From assembly GCA_038380435.1 (NCBI GenBank), contig JAWZYU010000017.1:21761283-21825282 (forward strand): DNA of 64,000 nt, written 5' to 3'. Both the position numbers and the translations under genes were made by a program. The notes beneath the pieces were generated by a model. That model was given only the letters and a program-made list of their open reading frames with translations, did not search any database and had not been told where the DNA came from. Shown here in pieces: positions 13,301 through 28,300 of the stretch (the first letter of the stretch is position 1; each line of letters begins with the position of its first letter). The DNA is from Ryuthela nishihirai (taxonomy: Eukaryota; Arthropoda; Arachnida; Araneae; Heptathelidae).

Positions 13301-16300
13301 CCTTGCCCATCACATTCATGTAATCCCTCAGAAATTTCTCACCTACTTGTCTACAGGTGTTCGTCTCATTTTGTGCATTCCATCAAGGTGTGGTATTTTC
13401 TATGTTGAGCAATGTAAATTAATATATAAACACTAAAGTAACAAAAAAAAGTTTTGTACTAATGATAACTTTTTTTTTTAAATTGCCTATGTCCTACAAC
13501 AAGAAAAGTAGAAAAAGTTATAAATTTTGCAGTACTTTACAAAAATATGATTTAGAAAATACAAACGTTTGAAGAAGAATTTTTCCACCTGCATAAAATG
13601 TTTTGAAGATGCATTTAACCTGAAAGCTAGAGTATGGGATTAAATGAATCTTTGGTTGACTTTTAAGTTTTTTTCTTACCACAAGTTCATTTTTGGATTG
13701 TTAGAAGTTAATTCTTCAGCATTTACAACTTGTCTAGCTAGCTTTGAATGTTCTCCCTACATCATCATTATCCTCAAGCAGCCATGGGGCTACGGAGGTC
13801 CAACCAGACCATGCAATTTAGTTCTCCAAGCAAGTCTGTCCTGAGCTACATCTACTGCATCTGGCCACTGCACACCAATTCTAATAAGGTCCTGTTTGAC
13901 ATTGTCTGCCCACAGCATCCTAGGTCTCCCCCTCTTTCTGAGTCCTTTAGGCACACTGTTCATAACCCTATTCGCCAATCTATAATTATTCATATGGGAA
14001 ACATGGCCAAACCAACGGAGTCTCTCTCTGCACAATATGCTGCTTAAAGGAGGTTGCAAACTCCTTTGCCTAACCTCATCATTAGTTACAAAGTTGAACC
14101 ACCTAATGCCCAAGATGCTGCATAAGCATCTAGAATCAAAAGCATCTAGTTTCCTGACAGTGAAATAAACATTAAACACTTTCATGTGGTGAACAGTGCT
14201 GAGAAGGTATATAATGTTGCTGGTCCCAAACCTTTTTTTTTGCCATGAGCCTTCAGTTATCATGGATCACAAATTTGCCATTCACAACAATTTTCAGGAA
14301 TGTAGCCTCATGATTGCTAAGGGCCTACTGTTCTTATAATTTGACATTCAGTTGGTTGTGTTGCTTTACCTCTGAGCGTCACTTTTTTGCACACCATTGA
14401 CATTCAGTTAAATACATATCCATTAGTGAAGTTTATAATTTTAACAATCAAAGATCAAACTTAAGAGAATTAATATTCACCATCTATTCGCTGAATAAGT
14501 TCTTTGAGCACATGTACTTTGCTTTGAATTCCAGGCTGAGCAAAGGTATAATTGTCTTGAATTCCATCAAGGAGTTTGGATGTGCACCAATAACTATCAG
14601 CTTCCACCTGCTGTAGAGCATCACAGGACAAGTGACAAACATCATATGTCTCCACTTCAGAATCTAAAGAATGCACCATATTTTATTTAAAAGAAATCAG
14701 AAAAAATATATTTTTTTTTACACTTTACTACATAAGCAAGAATGTTTTCAACAATTTATGGTAATATGATGTGAAATTATTTAATGACAATATATTATGA
14801 AATCAAAATGTCAACCAGAGTTAAATGAAATGGAGAAAAAGAGGAAGATTGATTATAAGAGTTGTAGTATTGCATCAATTTCGGAAGAAACAAATTCATC
14901 AACTGAAAACAACAGAAAATCAGCAATGGCTCTTCATAACATGAAGATGCTCATTCTTTAACACTTTGCTCTTGAAGGTTTTTTTGCTATAAGAAAGTAG
15001 CAACTTGGAAGTTTTTTTGCTAAAAAGTTGATGAAATTTTTACAACTAACATAAAAATAAATCATACATAAACGTAAAATCAAACTCATCTTCACTGCTA
15101 CTAATTTCATTATTTGGCTACATTTTTATAACCACTAAAAACAGACTGTTTAAAATAATAATTTTAATTAAATACAATGCTATACTATGAAGTGCACATA
15201 GACAATAGATTTATACAATTAAAATGTAAAGAGGAAAGATATCTGTTTCTAAAACAGTTATTGTCGCCTCTCAGTCACCATTCAAGTTGCAGCGTTAAAC
15301 CAAGTGGCAACTGAGAGTCGCCTCTTTGAGTGCAAAGGATAATCTATTTTATCCTTTGCACTTCAAAAATGTCGCAAAATTCTGCAACTGTGCTGAATCA
15401 AATAAACAAGTCAACTTGTTTATTTGACTCAGCATAGTTGCAGAATTTTTTTTTACAAATAAGCAATTGACAGAAATATGTCATGTTATATACCAAATTA
15501 AACAGAATTAAAAAAAATTAACCACTCCTTGAGGGGATATTTATTTTATTATTAAACAAATTTACATACATGTTAATTTTAACAAGACCTTTTCACGGTG
15601 ATGTAGTGAAAAAATAGCTCCAACCAGGCAATTAAGGCTTAATTTTGGAAAACCTGATGAATAAAAACAGTTAAATTATATATCAAGGAGGGCTGCTTTT
15701 GGTCCAAGGAAGTCCTTTTTTTGCTTTTGTATCCAAGACCTCATTGACTTTTAGGAAATGAAGATCAAAATTTTTTTTGACTGGGAAAAGAAGGAATAAT
15801 AAAAGAAATTAACATACAATCTCATGCAATGTAAAATAAAATATCCACAGCAACATGCTGTAAAGCCAGCCATCAACACACCCAGTGATGTAGCATAACT
15901 CTGAAAGATCGATAATAATTGATCAATTGACTGCAAGATCAATAATCTAAAGAAATAAAATCAAAATAGATCTACAGAAATGAAAATAAAAGTTTAATTA
16001 TAAAAGTATAAATAAAATACTAACTGGACAAATAGAGATGATGTGCAATGTATGTGGGTGATGTTGTAAACAATCCCATGCAGCCAACTAACACCTGACT
16101 CACACATGTCAGCAATCAGTGGCACTTGTGTCATACTTTGCTGTGACACTGCAGGCAGGTTTGAACAACAAGCTCTGGTTAACAAGCTCTTTATACTTAT
16201 AGTTCTTATTTCAGTAGCAGGAATGACATATAGAATGCTTGGATAAAGGATTAAAATAATTCTAGGAATACTGAAATAGGTTTAAAGGCAGAAAAGAGAG

Positions 16301-19300
16301 TTAAAAAAATAAAAAAATAAGGGTACGTACTTCATAATTACTTTCAAAATCTTCCAATTTCAAAAATAGCAGTTTTTAGTTAAATTTTGGGAGAATTTCA
16401 AAACTTTAAGGAAAACTTTGTTGATAATAATCTGAATCAAACTTGTGAGCTTAAATCAAGGGGTTGCTTCAGCATAGAGCAATATTAACAAAAAAAACAA
16501 CTAACAATCCTTTATATCAAATATAAGAAATGGCAATCAGATGGCTTTAACAAATTATTTATGTCGTAATTTAATAAAATATGTATAAAATGAAAAAAAT
16601 ATCATTTTTCAAGCCTGAATTTTGTCCTTTTATAAGATACACTGAAGAGCCAAAACATTATGGCCAGTGTGTCTTTATGCAAATCGAGGGAACTGCAGGC
16701 AAATGATGGCACATGTGAAGGTCATGAAACAATATAAATAACGCCTGATACTGAGCTCTGTTAATCAGTTTTATTCTTGCTCTTCAGATGGGAAAGGCAG
16801 CGGACTTAAGTGAGTTTGACAAAGGCCAAATTGTAATGGCCAGACGACTGGGTCAAAGTAATTCCGAGACAGCAAAACTTGTGGAGCCCTCTCAGTCTGC
16901 TGTGGTTTGTACATTCAAAAGGTGGTTTGAGAAGGGAAAAACCATGAACTGTTGGCAAGATGTGGATCGACTACATCTCATTGATGCTAGAGGTGAGCGA
17001 AGGCTATCCCATATGGTATAAGCAAACAGAAGGGATACTGTGGCAACTACTAATTTGAATGCTGGTGACAGGAGTAATGTGTCACAACACACAGTACATC
17101 GAATCCTGCTGAAAATGGGGCTGCATAGCTGCAGGCCACTCTGAGTGTCCATGCTAACCTCAGTTCACCTCGAAAGTGCCTACAATGGGAACAGGAGCAT
17201 CAAAACTGGATCTTGAATGATTGGAAGAAGGTCAACTGGTCCAATGAATCTCGTTTCCTGTTGCATCATGTGGATGGCTGACTGCGAGTGCATCGTTTAC
17301 CTGGGGAAGTGTTGGTATCAGGATACACCATGGGACGAAAACAAGCCGGTGAAGGAAGTGTAATGCTTGAGCAATATTCTACTGGGAAACCCTGGGTTCA
17401 GTCATTTGTGTGCAGGAAACCATGATGTCTATCACCTACCTAAACATAATTGCATACCAGGTACATCCTTTCATGGCAAAGGTATTTCTCTCTAGTAGTG
17501 CCTTCTTTCAGCAGGATAATGAGCCATGCCACACTGCCCAGATTGTTTGAGAATGGTTCGCAGAACATGAGAAAGACTTCCAGGTATTGCACTGGCCTAC
17601 AAATTCCCCAGACATCAATCTAATAGAGCATCTGTAGTGGCTCAACCACATATCTTACAAGTTAAATGATCTGCTGGTAATGTGTTGGTACCAGATACCA
17701 GAAGACACCTTTAGAAATCTTGTAGTGTCCATGTCTCACCATAAGAGCTGTTTTGGCGACATGTGGATGATTGGGTTGGGTTGTTTTACCTCTGAGCGGC
17801 ACTTTTTTACACACCATGGGCTAAATGGCCAGGTCACATGGACCCCGAAGGCTCAGAGAAGGTTGGGGGAGGGGACCCACTGGAACAGCTGTTGGGAGAC
17901 AGATGGTAGCCTCCCGTCAAGGCCATCCAGCATGTTCTTTAACGTGCACAGGGTATGTCTCTCCCACACACGGGACCACGGCTTAACATCCCATCCGATG
18001 GACGGCAGCCTTTCCAAGCCCATCGGTGTCCCCTACTGACCGAGGGCAGGGCGGGGAATTTTGCGGAGATAAATCTCAACGCTGACCCAGCTGGGACTCG
18101 AACCTGGGAACTACAGATTACGAGCCTGGCGCGCTACCGACTGAGCCACCCCTGCCCCCGATGTGGAGGACCAACGTCATATTAGGCAGGTGGTCATAAT
18201 GCTTTAGCTCTTCGGGGTATATATTTTAAATACAAATGCTAGGTCTATTTTAATATTATTGTGGTCATACTGACCCCATACTTCATAGTTGAACTGTTCG
18301 TGTAGACTTTTATATGACTTTTACCCATGTATCCTTTGAAGGGTTAGAAAAAATGGAAGTGGCTGGACAGATATTGAAAAGCAAGTGATTCCATCCTCAC
18401 ACGATTGCCAAAAGTAAAATATGGCCAACCACACACTCAAAAGTAATCAGATTCTGCCAACGTGTGTATAAGCAATGGGGACTCTGGAAAGATTAAGTCT
18501 GCATTGCAGTTGGCAAGGGCCATTTTGAACCGGAATTCTGGCAAGTATATGCCTATTATTTTATGTTGTTAATCTGTATTCATGTTTTATAAAGGAAAGT
18601 TTTGCTGTGTGCGAAATCGATAATACTTTACATATCTGCAATTGGCTTTTTTCATTATTTATATATACTTCATTTCATCCAAGTTGAGCTATATCATATA
18701 AACAATATGAAATGAGCAAGACTTTCCTAGTATCAATTGAGGCTCCATTTTTAAGCCCATGCCAAACATATGGATAACAAAACTCAATACGAGAGATATA
18801 TTTTGCTTGTAGATATTTAGCGGAATGTATCGTATCACAATTTCAGTTATTCCACCTCCACAATCACTGACCTTATATCTCCATTGTTAAATAAATGCCA
18901 TTGTTCAATTATATAAATGTTTCTATAAAAAGAGTTATGAAATATACAAGGAATATTGATAAAACATTTAAATTTAACTTTAAAATGGAATGGTTGTTTC
19001 AGTTTGTAAGTAGACAGAAATTACTATCCTCTAATACAGGGTTCTTAACCTAAAGTGCCCACATATTCAGGGGGTGCAAGGATATATGTGTGGGGAGATC
19101 ATTTGAATTAAGAATATTCAATTATTCTGATTTTCAAATCAGTCATTTAAAATATGACTGTGCCTTGAGTTGAAAAACAAACTGCGCAGGAAATGCAATT
19201 CGAAAAAAAATTTAATTTTTAAACATTTTAAACAAATATCAATCCTAAATTTCCCATTTTCCAAAAATATATTATGATTTAAAAAAAATGATGTATGTGT

Positions 19301-22300
19301 GTGAGAGGTTTACATACATTGCTGCAAGGGATATGGGAGTCAAAAAAGATTAAGACCCCCCCCCCCACTCCAATACCAGGAACAGTTTCTAGAAAAAAAA
19401 TGAAGGGGGGGGGGCAGGGTAGTACGTAAGAAACTCAGTTGAGCTAAATAAAAAGGGGGTTCAAGAGAATAAGATTTTCATTACAGTATGGCATTTACCC
19501 CTGCATTTTGTAGGTCTTTAAAAAATTTCTTGAAAAATGCATGAAATACAAGCAAATTTAATAATTTTTACCTCTATTACCCTTACTAGCATTCTCAAGG
19601 GGGGATGAGGTGAGCTTCACCCTTTGTCCTCCCTAGATCCAACCCTGTCTAACACATACACTAAGCTATCGTCACTATTACTTCTTGCAAGTAAACTATA
19701 TATTTTCAACTTGCTCACATATTGCAATGGCTACTATACGTTAGAAATAGTATGGCCTGAATTTACATAAATTTCATCTTAATAATAAATTTTACTTTCT
19801 TTAATTTGCCTTAAATAATTTCACCTCAATATTACTATATTGTCTTCTACAGCTTAAAGTAGCTTCATATTCAATATATCTTTTAGCACTATGATTTCTG
19901 AAACTAAAATCACTCTTATAGTTGAATTAATTTTGAAATATTTTCCAAAAAAAAAATTAAACAACTTTAGAACATCGTACTGAAAGTAACTAATAAACAG
20001 AAATACATACTTAATAGTTCTCAAGCAGCCATGGGCTACATAGATTCAACCATGTTGTCTGCCCAAGCACCCTAAAGTGTCCCTTACTGTTCATAACCCT
20101 ATTCACTAATCTATAGTTATGCACATGGCCAACATGGTGAACCCAACACAGTCTCTCTCTCTCACAATATGCTGCTCAGAGTGGTTACAAAATCCTTCAC
20201 CTAACTCTCTTCATTACTTACAAAATTAAAACCATCTAATGCCTAAGATACTGTGTAAGCATTTTGAATCAAAGGCATCAAGTTTCCTATTATTCTGTTT
20301 ACAGAGGGTCAATGTTTCAACTACCATAACTAACGTTAGAAAGAACCAAACTATTGTGTAGCCCAATTTTATTCTTTAGGTGTATACATCTATTTTTCCA
20401 CATTGTTCTTAGATTCTTAAAAGTTGCAGCAGCAATCCCTCCCCCCTTTTTTTTGTTCATCTCATGCTGCATCCCAAGATAATTAAACTGAGGCACTTGC
20501 TCAAGGGTGCAACCATTCAAAATAACTGAACCACAACCTGCCTGACCAATTTTCATCACTTTGGTTTTTTCTCTCTGTTTATCACCATGCCTACTACTAT
20601 CAGTCACATTAACAGCTCTAATGAAAAAGTTTGTCTCATCAATATCATTTGCCAAAAGGGGTGCCTGATTTAGATATCAGCATAATCTAAATCAGAAATT
20701 TTCAAATATCTAGACCATTTAGATCAAAATCTTTCCCTTGAAGTGAATTCTGCATAACATAACCAAAGAGAAAAGGAGACAAAATGCACCTTTGTCATAC
20801 TCCAGTAGTAATGCTAAACCAATTGCCAAAAGCCTACCAAATCTCACACAAGACTTGATGTTATTATAGAGAGCCATTATTATGCTAACTTGTCAGGTAC
20901 ACTATATAATCTCCCAATCAACCACAAATTATGATGGTCAATAGAGTCAAAAGTCTTTTTGAAATCTATAAAGCTAGTAACTACAGGTTTCTGGAACTCG
21001 AACATTTCTCAAGAATCTGTCTAAGGGAAAATATTTTATCAATAATCTACCATTTCTGAATCCACATTGTTCACCATGCAGTTGCCCATCAAACAAATTA
21101 TTAATTCTATTAAGCATTAACCCTTTAATGCCCAAGAAATTTGAGAAAAAGTAGAGGGTAGTAAAGACAAAGAAATAGCACGATTTGGACTAGTTCATTT
21201 CAAAATCTCGGCCGTTTTGGGCCATTCTGGGAGTTAAAGAGGATATCACCCTGAAGTTAATGATTAATTTTAGAGGAGAAATTGTCTTGAGCCGGGTGGG
21301 ATATGAACCCCCAATTCATCTATTAAGCATAATCATGCAAAGAACTTTACCTGGAACAGAAAGTAGGCTGATACCCCTATAATTATGACAAGAGCTATGA
21401 TAATCTTTTTAAAAAAATAGGATAATCATAGCTCTAGTAAAATCCTTAGGAACATCTTTATAATAAAAAAAATATTCAAAATTCAGTCAGCCATGTGACA
21501 ACAGAAGCATTCCAGTTGTAAGCATTTCAGTAGTAATTTCATCAACAATTGGCTATTTATGCAGTTTTAATTTAGAGATAGCAAAAGTAACTTCTGATTG
21601 TGATATAGAGCCAACATTAGAGCCAGTGATGTATCTATCCTCATTAAAAAAATAGGAGTAGAACTAACCACATTGTTTACACAGTATTTGTACAACGAAA
21701 TACACACACAGTATTTGTATGATTATAATATTTGTACAATGAAAGCACAATTTTAGTAGTGTCATAAAAAATTTGTTTTGCTTTAGGAACAATTTAAATA
21801 AAAAACTAAAAACATTTAAAAACAACATAAAGAACTCTGAAAAAATTGAAAAAAATATATATTTCAAAGCATTTAAAGTTTAACCGAAGCACTGAAATTG
21901 AAAATGAATTGATCCATAGTAAATATACAGATTACCTGTAGAAATAGACTTCAACAATAGTTAAAAACATCTGAAAAAAATTATCGCTGAGGTGGCAGGA
22001 ATCAAACCTGCAACTCTCTAGATACATGCCATAGCGCTCTCACCATTAAAACCACACATCAGACATTAAAATCTTCCGGAATTTCTACAGGTAATCTGTG
22101 TATTTACTATGGATGGATTTTTAAGAATAAATGCTTAAGAGTGATTGACCTGTTCATTAACATCTAAATCATTAGCAGCAATTGGAAAAAGTTGCCTCCT
22201 GAAGTATAAATAGCGCAAAGTTCGCCACATCTCAGCGAAAGATTATTCGAAATCTTATTCTGGAAGATTTTAGCATCTGATGTATGGTTTAATGATTAGA

Positions 22301-25300
22301 GTGCTCTGGCATGTATCTAGAGAGTTGCAGGTTCAATTCACGCCACATCAGTGATAATTTTTTTCAGATGTTTTTAACTATTGAGAATGAATTGTTTTGG
22401 GGTATGATGCTATCCAACTTCAACATAAAAGTTTAATTTTAAAATAGCTCCAAAAAATTTCAGTCAAAAAAAAAAATCACACATTTCTCACATTAGTACA
22501 TTTAGTTTAAATGTAATGAAAAATATCTCTAAAATAAGTCCTATCTTTTAAAAAAAATAGCTTTTTCAAAGCTAATTGCCAAATCCTACATTTCGTGATG
22601 AAAGCCACTATTTTCAGATCATATGGCAGTTTTATTTTCAATCAAGTTTCAAATTAATTATTCTTTATAATTACAATTGTATTTGAGGAGCAATAAAAAA
22701 AATTCTAGAAGCAGCAAAGTAAAAAAAAAGAGTTTTTAAAATCGAAAGTCTACTAAAATATTGACCAAAAGCAATGTACATTGTTTCTAGATGATGCAAC
22801 TTCCACAGTAGTAATAAAAATCAATATTTTGCATCAAACGTTTAAAAAACATTACAACTTTGCTAAACAGAAAAGTAAGTCAAGATCTCAACCAAAACAG
22901 ACTTATAATATACATACAGCACAGCAGAAGAAGGCAATAAACCAATACTTCACTACTTGTGGCTACTTATGGGTTGGGTTGTTTTACCCCTGAGCAGCAC
23001 TTTTTTGCACACCATGGGCTAAATGGCCAGGTCACACAGACCCCGAAGGCTCAGAGAAGGTTGGGTGAGGGGACCTACTGGAACAGCTGTTGGGAGACAG
23101 ATGGTAGCCTCCCGTCAAGGCCATCCAGCATGTTCTTTAACGTGTACAGGGTATGGCTCTCCTGCACACGGGACCACGGCTTAACGTCCCATCCGACGGG
23201 CGGCGGCCTTTCCAAGCCCATTGGTGTCCCCTACTGACCGTGGGCAGGGCAGGGAATTTTGCGGAGATAAATCTCAATGCTGACCCAGCTGGAAACTACA
23301 GATTACGAGTCTGGCATGCTACTGACTGAGCCACCCCCGCCTACTTATGGTGACTGAAGCAGTGAATGCAAAGCTACACAGACAAATGGCGTGTTTTTAA
23401 ACCTTATCAACATTTTTTCAAGCGGGATCAATAGGAAAAAATACATTCGATGGCTGGATTTATTTTAAAGCATTTTCAGAAAATAAAACAGCTTTAGAAC
23501 CTCATGCTGAAATAATTAATGAATGGAAATATGTTATATACCAAAAGAAAAATCCTCATCCTGCCCACAATCAGTAGGGGACACTGGTGGGCTTGGAAAG
23601 GCCGCCATTCATCAGATGGGAAGTTAAGCCATGGTCCCGGGTATATGAGAGATTACCCTGTGCACATTAAAAAACACGCTTGATGGGAGGTTACCATCTG
23701 TCTCTAAACAGCTGTTTCAGTGGGTCCCCTCCCCCAACTTTTTCTGAGCCTTCAGGGTCCTTGTGACTTGGCCATTTAGCCCACGGTGTGCAAAAAAAGT
23801 GCTGCTCAGAGGTAAAACAACCCAACCCAAAAGAAAAAGCATTTAATTGTGCTTAATAAAATGGTAAAAATTTTTAAAACTTTTTTTTAAACATTGCAAA
23901 ATTATATTTTTTTTCCACTTTATCATTAGTAAAATTTAAAAATTATATTTTCCCCCATTTTTCTATATTATTTTATTATAAACAGTTCATAATATTTTTA
24001 TTAATGCTTAAATCTTTTGTTTATTTAATTTTTTCTAAATTTTTTAGTCATTTACACATAACTTGTAGCACATATTCTTAAACTTTTGGCGATCAACCTA
24101 AGAAAGGCAGTGTCATAAAAAAATCACTTCGATTTAAAAACAAGATAATTTAAACAAAAATTGAAAAATATATATGAAAAGTGATAAAGAACTTATGAAA
24201 AAAAATTTCAATAAAATGTTTCAAAGCATTTGAAGTTTAAATGAAGGCACTGAATTTGAGATGGAGTAGCTTATCTATGAAGCTGCACAACTGCTACAGA
24301 AAAGTTTATTTCTAAAACTTTGGCAGAAATTTTGGTCAAAAATCACAATTTCCCAACCTTAATTAGTTTTTAGTTGAAATGTAATTAAAAGTGTTGGCTA
24401 AATCAAGTCCTATTTTTTAAAATCGCGATTTGAGGGTAATTCTACAGTTCTCTTGATATCCGCCATTAGAGATCACTAGCAGTTTCATTTTTTATCTTTC
24501 AAATTAATTATCATTTATAATTGCAGTATCCATTTGAGAAGCAATAAAAAATAATTTCAGAAGCATTAGAATTAAAAAAAGTCTTTAAAATCTAAAGTCT
24601 GCTAAAATAGTGACTGAAATGAAATGCACAGTTTCCAGATGATGCAATTTCCACTAGTAATGAAATCAATATCTTCACGAAAACTTTAGAAAAAACGTTA
24701 CAACAGTATTTGAGATACACTGAATGGACAAATTATTACACACAACAGCCACTGAATTATAAACCTTTATTCAATACCAAGTTGGACCTCCTTTAGCCCA
24801 AATTACAGCATGTATGTGGTATGGCATAGATTCTACAAGGTATTGGAGTGCCTTTATATCTCCATCATACCAGACGTTCACCAGACAGTCCTTTAACTGG
24901 CTCAGATTTGACGGAAGAGGGGTTTTGATCCTGGATCTGTTTTTCTAACATGTCCAATACATTCTTGACAGGGTTCAGATTCAGGCTTTGTGTGGCCAGG
25001 GAAGACGGTGGAAGTCGCTGTCATGCTCACTGAACCACTGGTGAATACATCTTGTGCAATGGACAGTAGCATTGTTGTCCATGAAACAGCAGTCACCTAC
25101 TGGATAAAAAGTCAACATTGCAGAATGGACTTGATTGGCAACAATGTTCAGATAATCCTTGGAGGACACCCGACCTTCCAGCAATATCAGGGGACCCATT
25201 CTATACCAACAGAACATACCCCACACCATAACACCACCTCCAGAACATTGAGTTTATTTACAAGGCAGGCAAGCTGGATCCATTGTTTCATGGGGCTCCC

Positions 25301-28300
25301 ACCTAACTCTCTCCCTACCGTTGGTACAGAACATCGTGTACCACAACTCGTCGGACCACATGATTTTTCCATTCTTCCAGTGTCCAGTCATAGTGTTCCT
25401 GACACCACTGTAGATAAACTTTCTGGTTCTTCGCAGAAATCAGTGGTTTCCGTATAGACATGCAATTGCTAATACTGATCCTCTTCAATTCCCTGCACAT
25501 AGTTTGCCGAGATTTGGGTAGGGAACAGCCTTCGTTTGAAGGCTTCAGTCAATTACTGCACACAGGAAATCCTGCTTCTCCGTACAAGCCTTCTCAGACG
25601 ACGGTGATCTCATTCCTGACAGATTGTTGTCACGCCACACTTACGCCTCTTAGACAAGCAATGTGGGTTATAAATCAAATATTTTCCAGAAAACATTTTT
25701 TCACCGACATACTGGATTTGAACCCATATCTCTCCAGAAACATGCCAGAGCATTCTCCCAGTTGAACTAATGCCAGCTCATCTTTTTTCCGCTAATTTTA
25801 AGACTAAACTCTATCACAGGCGAAAATTTTTTCCACGAAATATTTATCGATTTATCAACGCCAAAAGAGCAGCAGGTAATGCTGTGATTATCATCTATGT
25901 TTAAATGTGGGTTATTTTTCCACTGATTAAAAAACCTGAGATATCTCATCTTTTAAGAAACCAGCCAGCTATGCTGTTTTTAAAATTGTTGCTCCAGCCA
26001 GATGAACACTCACAATAAGCCCTATATTGAACTCCGAAAGATTCTTTGTTTTATCCATTGTGATCAACACACTGACAATTACTGACAAGCAGCAGTCTTA
26101 AATAGTTGCCTAGATCATGTGATGATGTACATGACCACATATTTTGCACATATGCTACACAAGTGACGTTTATGTACATCTGCATGAAGGTTTCTAATTC
26201 AGTGGCCGGTGTGTGTATATACACCTAACTAATAACCTGTTGCTCCACCTTTTGCCATCACAACAGCAGCCAGACATCTTGGTAAATGAGATGCTGAAAA
26301 CACAGAGGTGGTATTGCCAACCATGAAGTGAGGGTTGGGTTGTCTTACCTCTGAGCGGGACTTTTTTGAACACCATGGACTAAATGGCTAGGTCACAAGG
26401 ACCCCGAAGGCTCAGAGAAGGTTGGGGGAGGGGACCTACTGGAACAGCTGTTGGGAGACAGATGGTAGCCTCCCGTCAAGGCCATCCAGCGTGTTCTTTA
26501 ACGTGTACAGGGTATGGCTCTCCTGCACACGGGACCACAGCTTAACGTCCCATCCGACGGGCGGCGGCCTTTCCAAGCCCATCGGTGTCCCCTACTGATC
26601 ATGGGCAGGGCGGGGGAATTTTGCGGAGATAAATCTCAACACTGATCCAGCTGGGACTCGAACCTGGGAACTACAGATTACGAACCTGGCATGCTACCGA
26701 CCCCCACCCCATGAAGTGAGGATTACCTGTCATAGAACATCTACAGTTGCCAGTGAGGATTGGCAGTCTGGTGGGAATCAAACAGATCTTTCCAATTCAT
26801 CCCACAAATTCTCAATGGGATTGAGGTCCAGTGATCGAGGGGGGGGGGGATTCAAGTGTGATAAACTCACTTGAATGCTCCTGGAACCAATTGGCCACCA
26901 CTCGGGAAGTATTCAATGTGGCATTGTCCTGTTGGAAGATGGCATCATGGTGCAGAAAGAGTATCATTATAAATGGGTGTAGATGGCTGGTGAGGATGTT
27001 CACATACCTTGCGCCAGTGATGGAGGTCTCGACAAGTATGAGGGGCCCCAAGGAGGCCCACGCAAGCGTATCCCAAACTGTTACACCACCTGCTGGTCCA
27101 TCGCTTCATGTGGTTTACACCACACATGCACTCTCCCATTAAAGTGATGGAGTTGAAACCGTGTTTCGTCAGATGTGTTTTCAGTCCTCCGCACTCCAGT
27201 TGCGATAGGTCTTTGAAAACTGCAGCCTAATTTTCAGTGCCTCACAGTCAACAAAGGGACATGATGTGGATGTCGACTGCCATAGGCTATTATTTCCATG
27301 GTACAATGGGTAGTCTTTGTGCATAAGCTTGTGGACATGCCCTCATTCAATTCTGACGTTATCTGCTCCACAGTGGTCATGCAATTCCTTGTAATGGATA
27401 CGGGATAGTCTGAGCTCACCTTGAGAGTCAATTGCATGTTTACATCCACATTTCTCCCACTGGTTGAAAGTTTTGTAGTATTTCACATAATCTTGGTATA
27501 CACATGCAACATCTGACATGGAAATCCCAACAGTTCAGCAGTTGCAGTGATTGAACAACCGGCCTTCCTTGCACCTATAATCTGTCCACGATCAAACTTA
27601 CTTTTACCCATGATTACTTTTTCATGACTGATTTCCAAAGCTTAGAGACCTACTCTATTTATAGGCATTGCCAATTTCAGCATCCCACATGATTGGACGC
27701 TATACTTCTGCTTTGCATATTGTTATCGGGGTGTATATATAATTTGCCCATTCAATGTATAAATAGCTCAAAGAACTGGGAATCACAACCGATTGCTAAT
27801 CTACACATGGCATGGCAGAATAAAGACAAACTAAATCGTTGCTACCTGATGCTATTTACAGTGACTGAACATGTGCATATGTTCACTTCAGACTCAAATA
27901 GATGTATTTCTAAACTTTATCATAAGTTTTTCAAGCGTAATCAACAGATAAAAATATATATCACATTTTTAAATGTTATTTTTGATCTTGATTAGAAACA
28001 GTTGAAAAAAATTCAGATTTCTATTTGTAAAAATTTTTTCACGATAGGAACAAAATTTACTTCTCATGTCACTAGAATTCTAAAGATGAAAACAATTAAT
28101 ATGGCTTTGACATGGAAAGGATTAATGAAGGAATCGTTAATCACCTTTCAGCAATATTTTCTTATATAGAGAGAGATAGCATTGGCTTTGTCATGTTACC
28201 TATGTACAAGATAGCAGCATATTAACAATAGATTATGAAAAGTGTTCCTAAAGGTTTAAGCAAAAGGAGTGGCCAATAATGAGATAGGCTACCACTGCCA

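Larger units (their letters stand above)
16638..18219 (+). mobile_element. Tc1-like transposon with a SINE inserted
   Basis: TA-flanked inverted ends: CACTGAAGAGCCAAAACATT at the left, and AATGCTTTAGCTCTTCGGGG at the right. The transposase starts at 16788 ([20 protein letters not shown]...) and is broken by stops. Later blocks give [23 protein letters not shown] and [11 protein letters not shown], the three-part DDE/D catalytic core of the DD34E group. A family B SINE is inserted at 17771-18160. Confidence 0.88.
26220..27735 (-). mobile_element. Tc1-like transposon, minus strand, with a SINE inserted
   Basis: Inverted ends CACCTAACTAATAACCTGTT (26222) and the right end GCATATTGTTATCGGGGTG (27715-27733), both bordered by TA. 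The transposase start [18 protein letters not shown] is at 27611 on the minus strand. Later come [20 protein letters not shown] and [20 protein letters not shown]. Broken by frameshifts. A family B SINE sits at 26333-26708. Confidence 0.87.
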
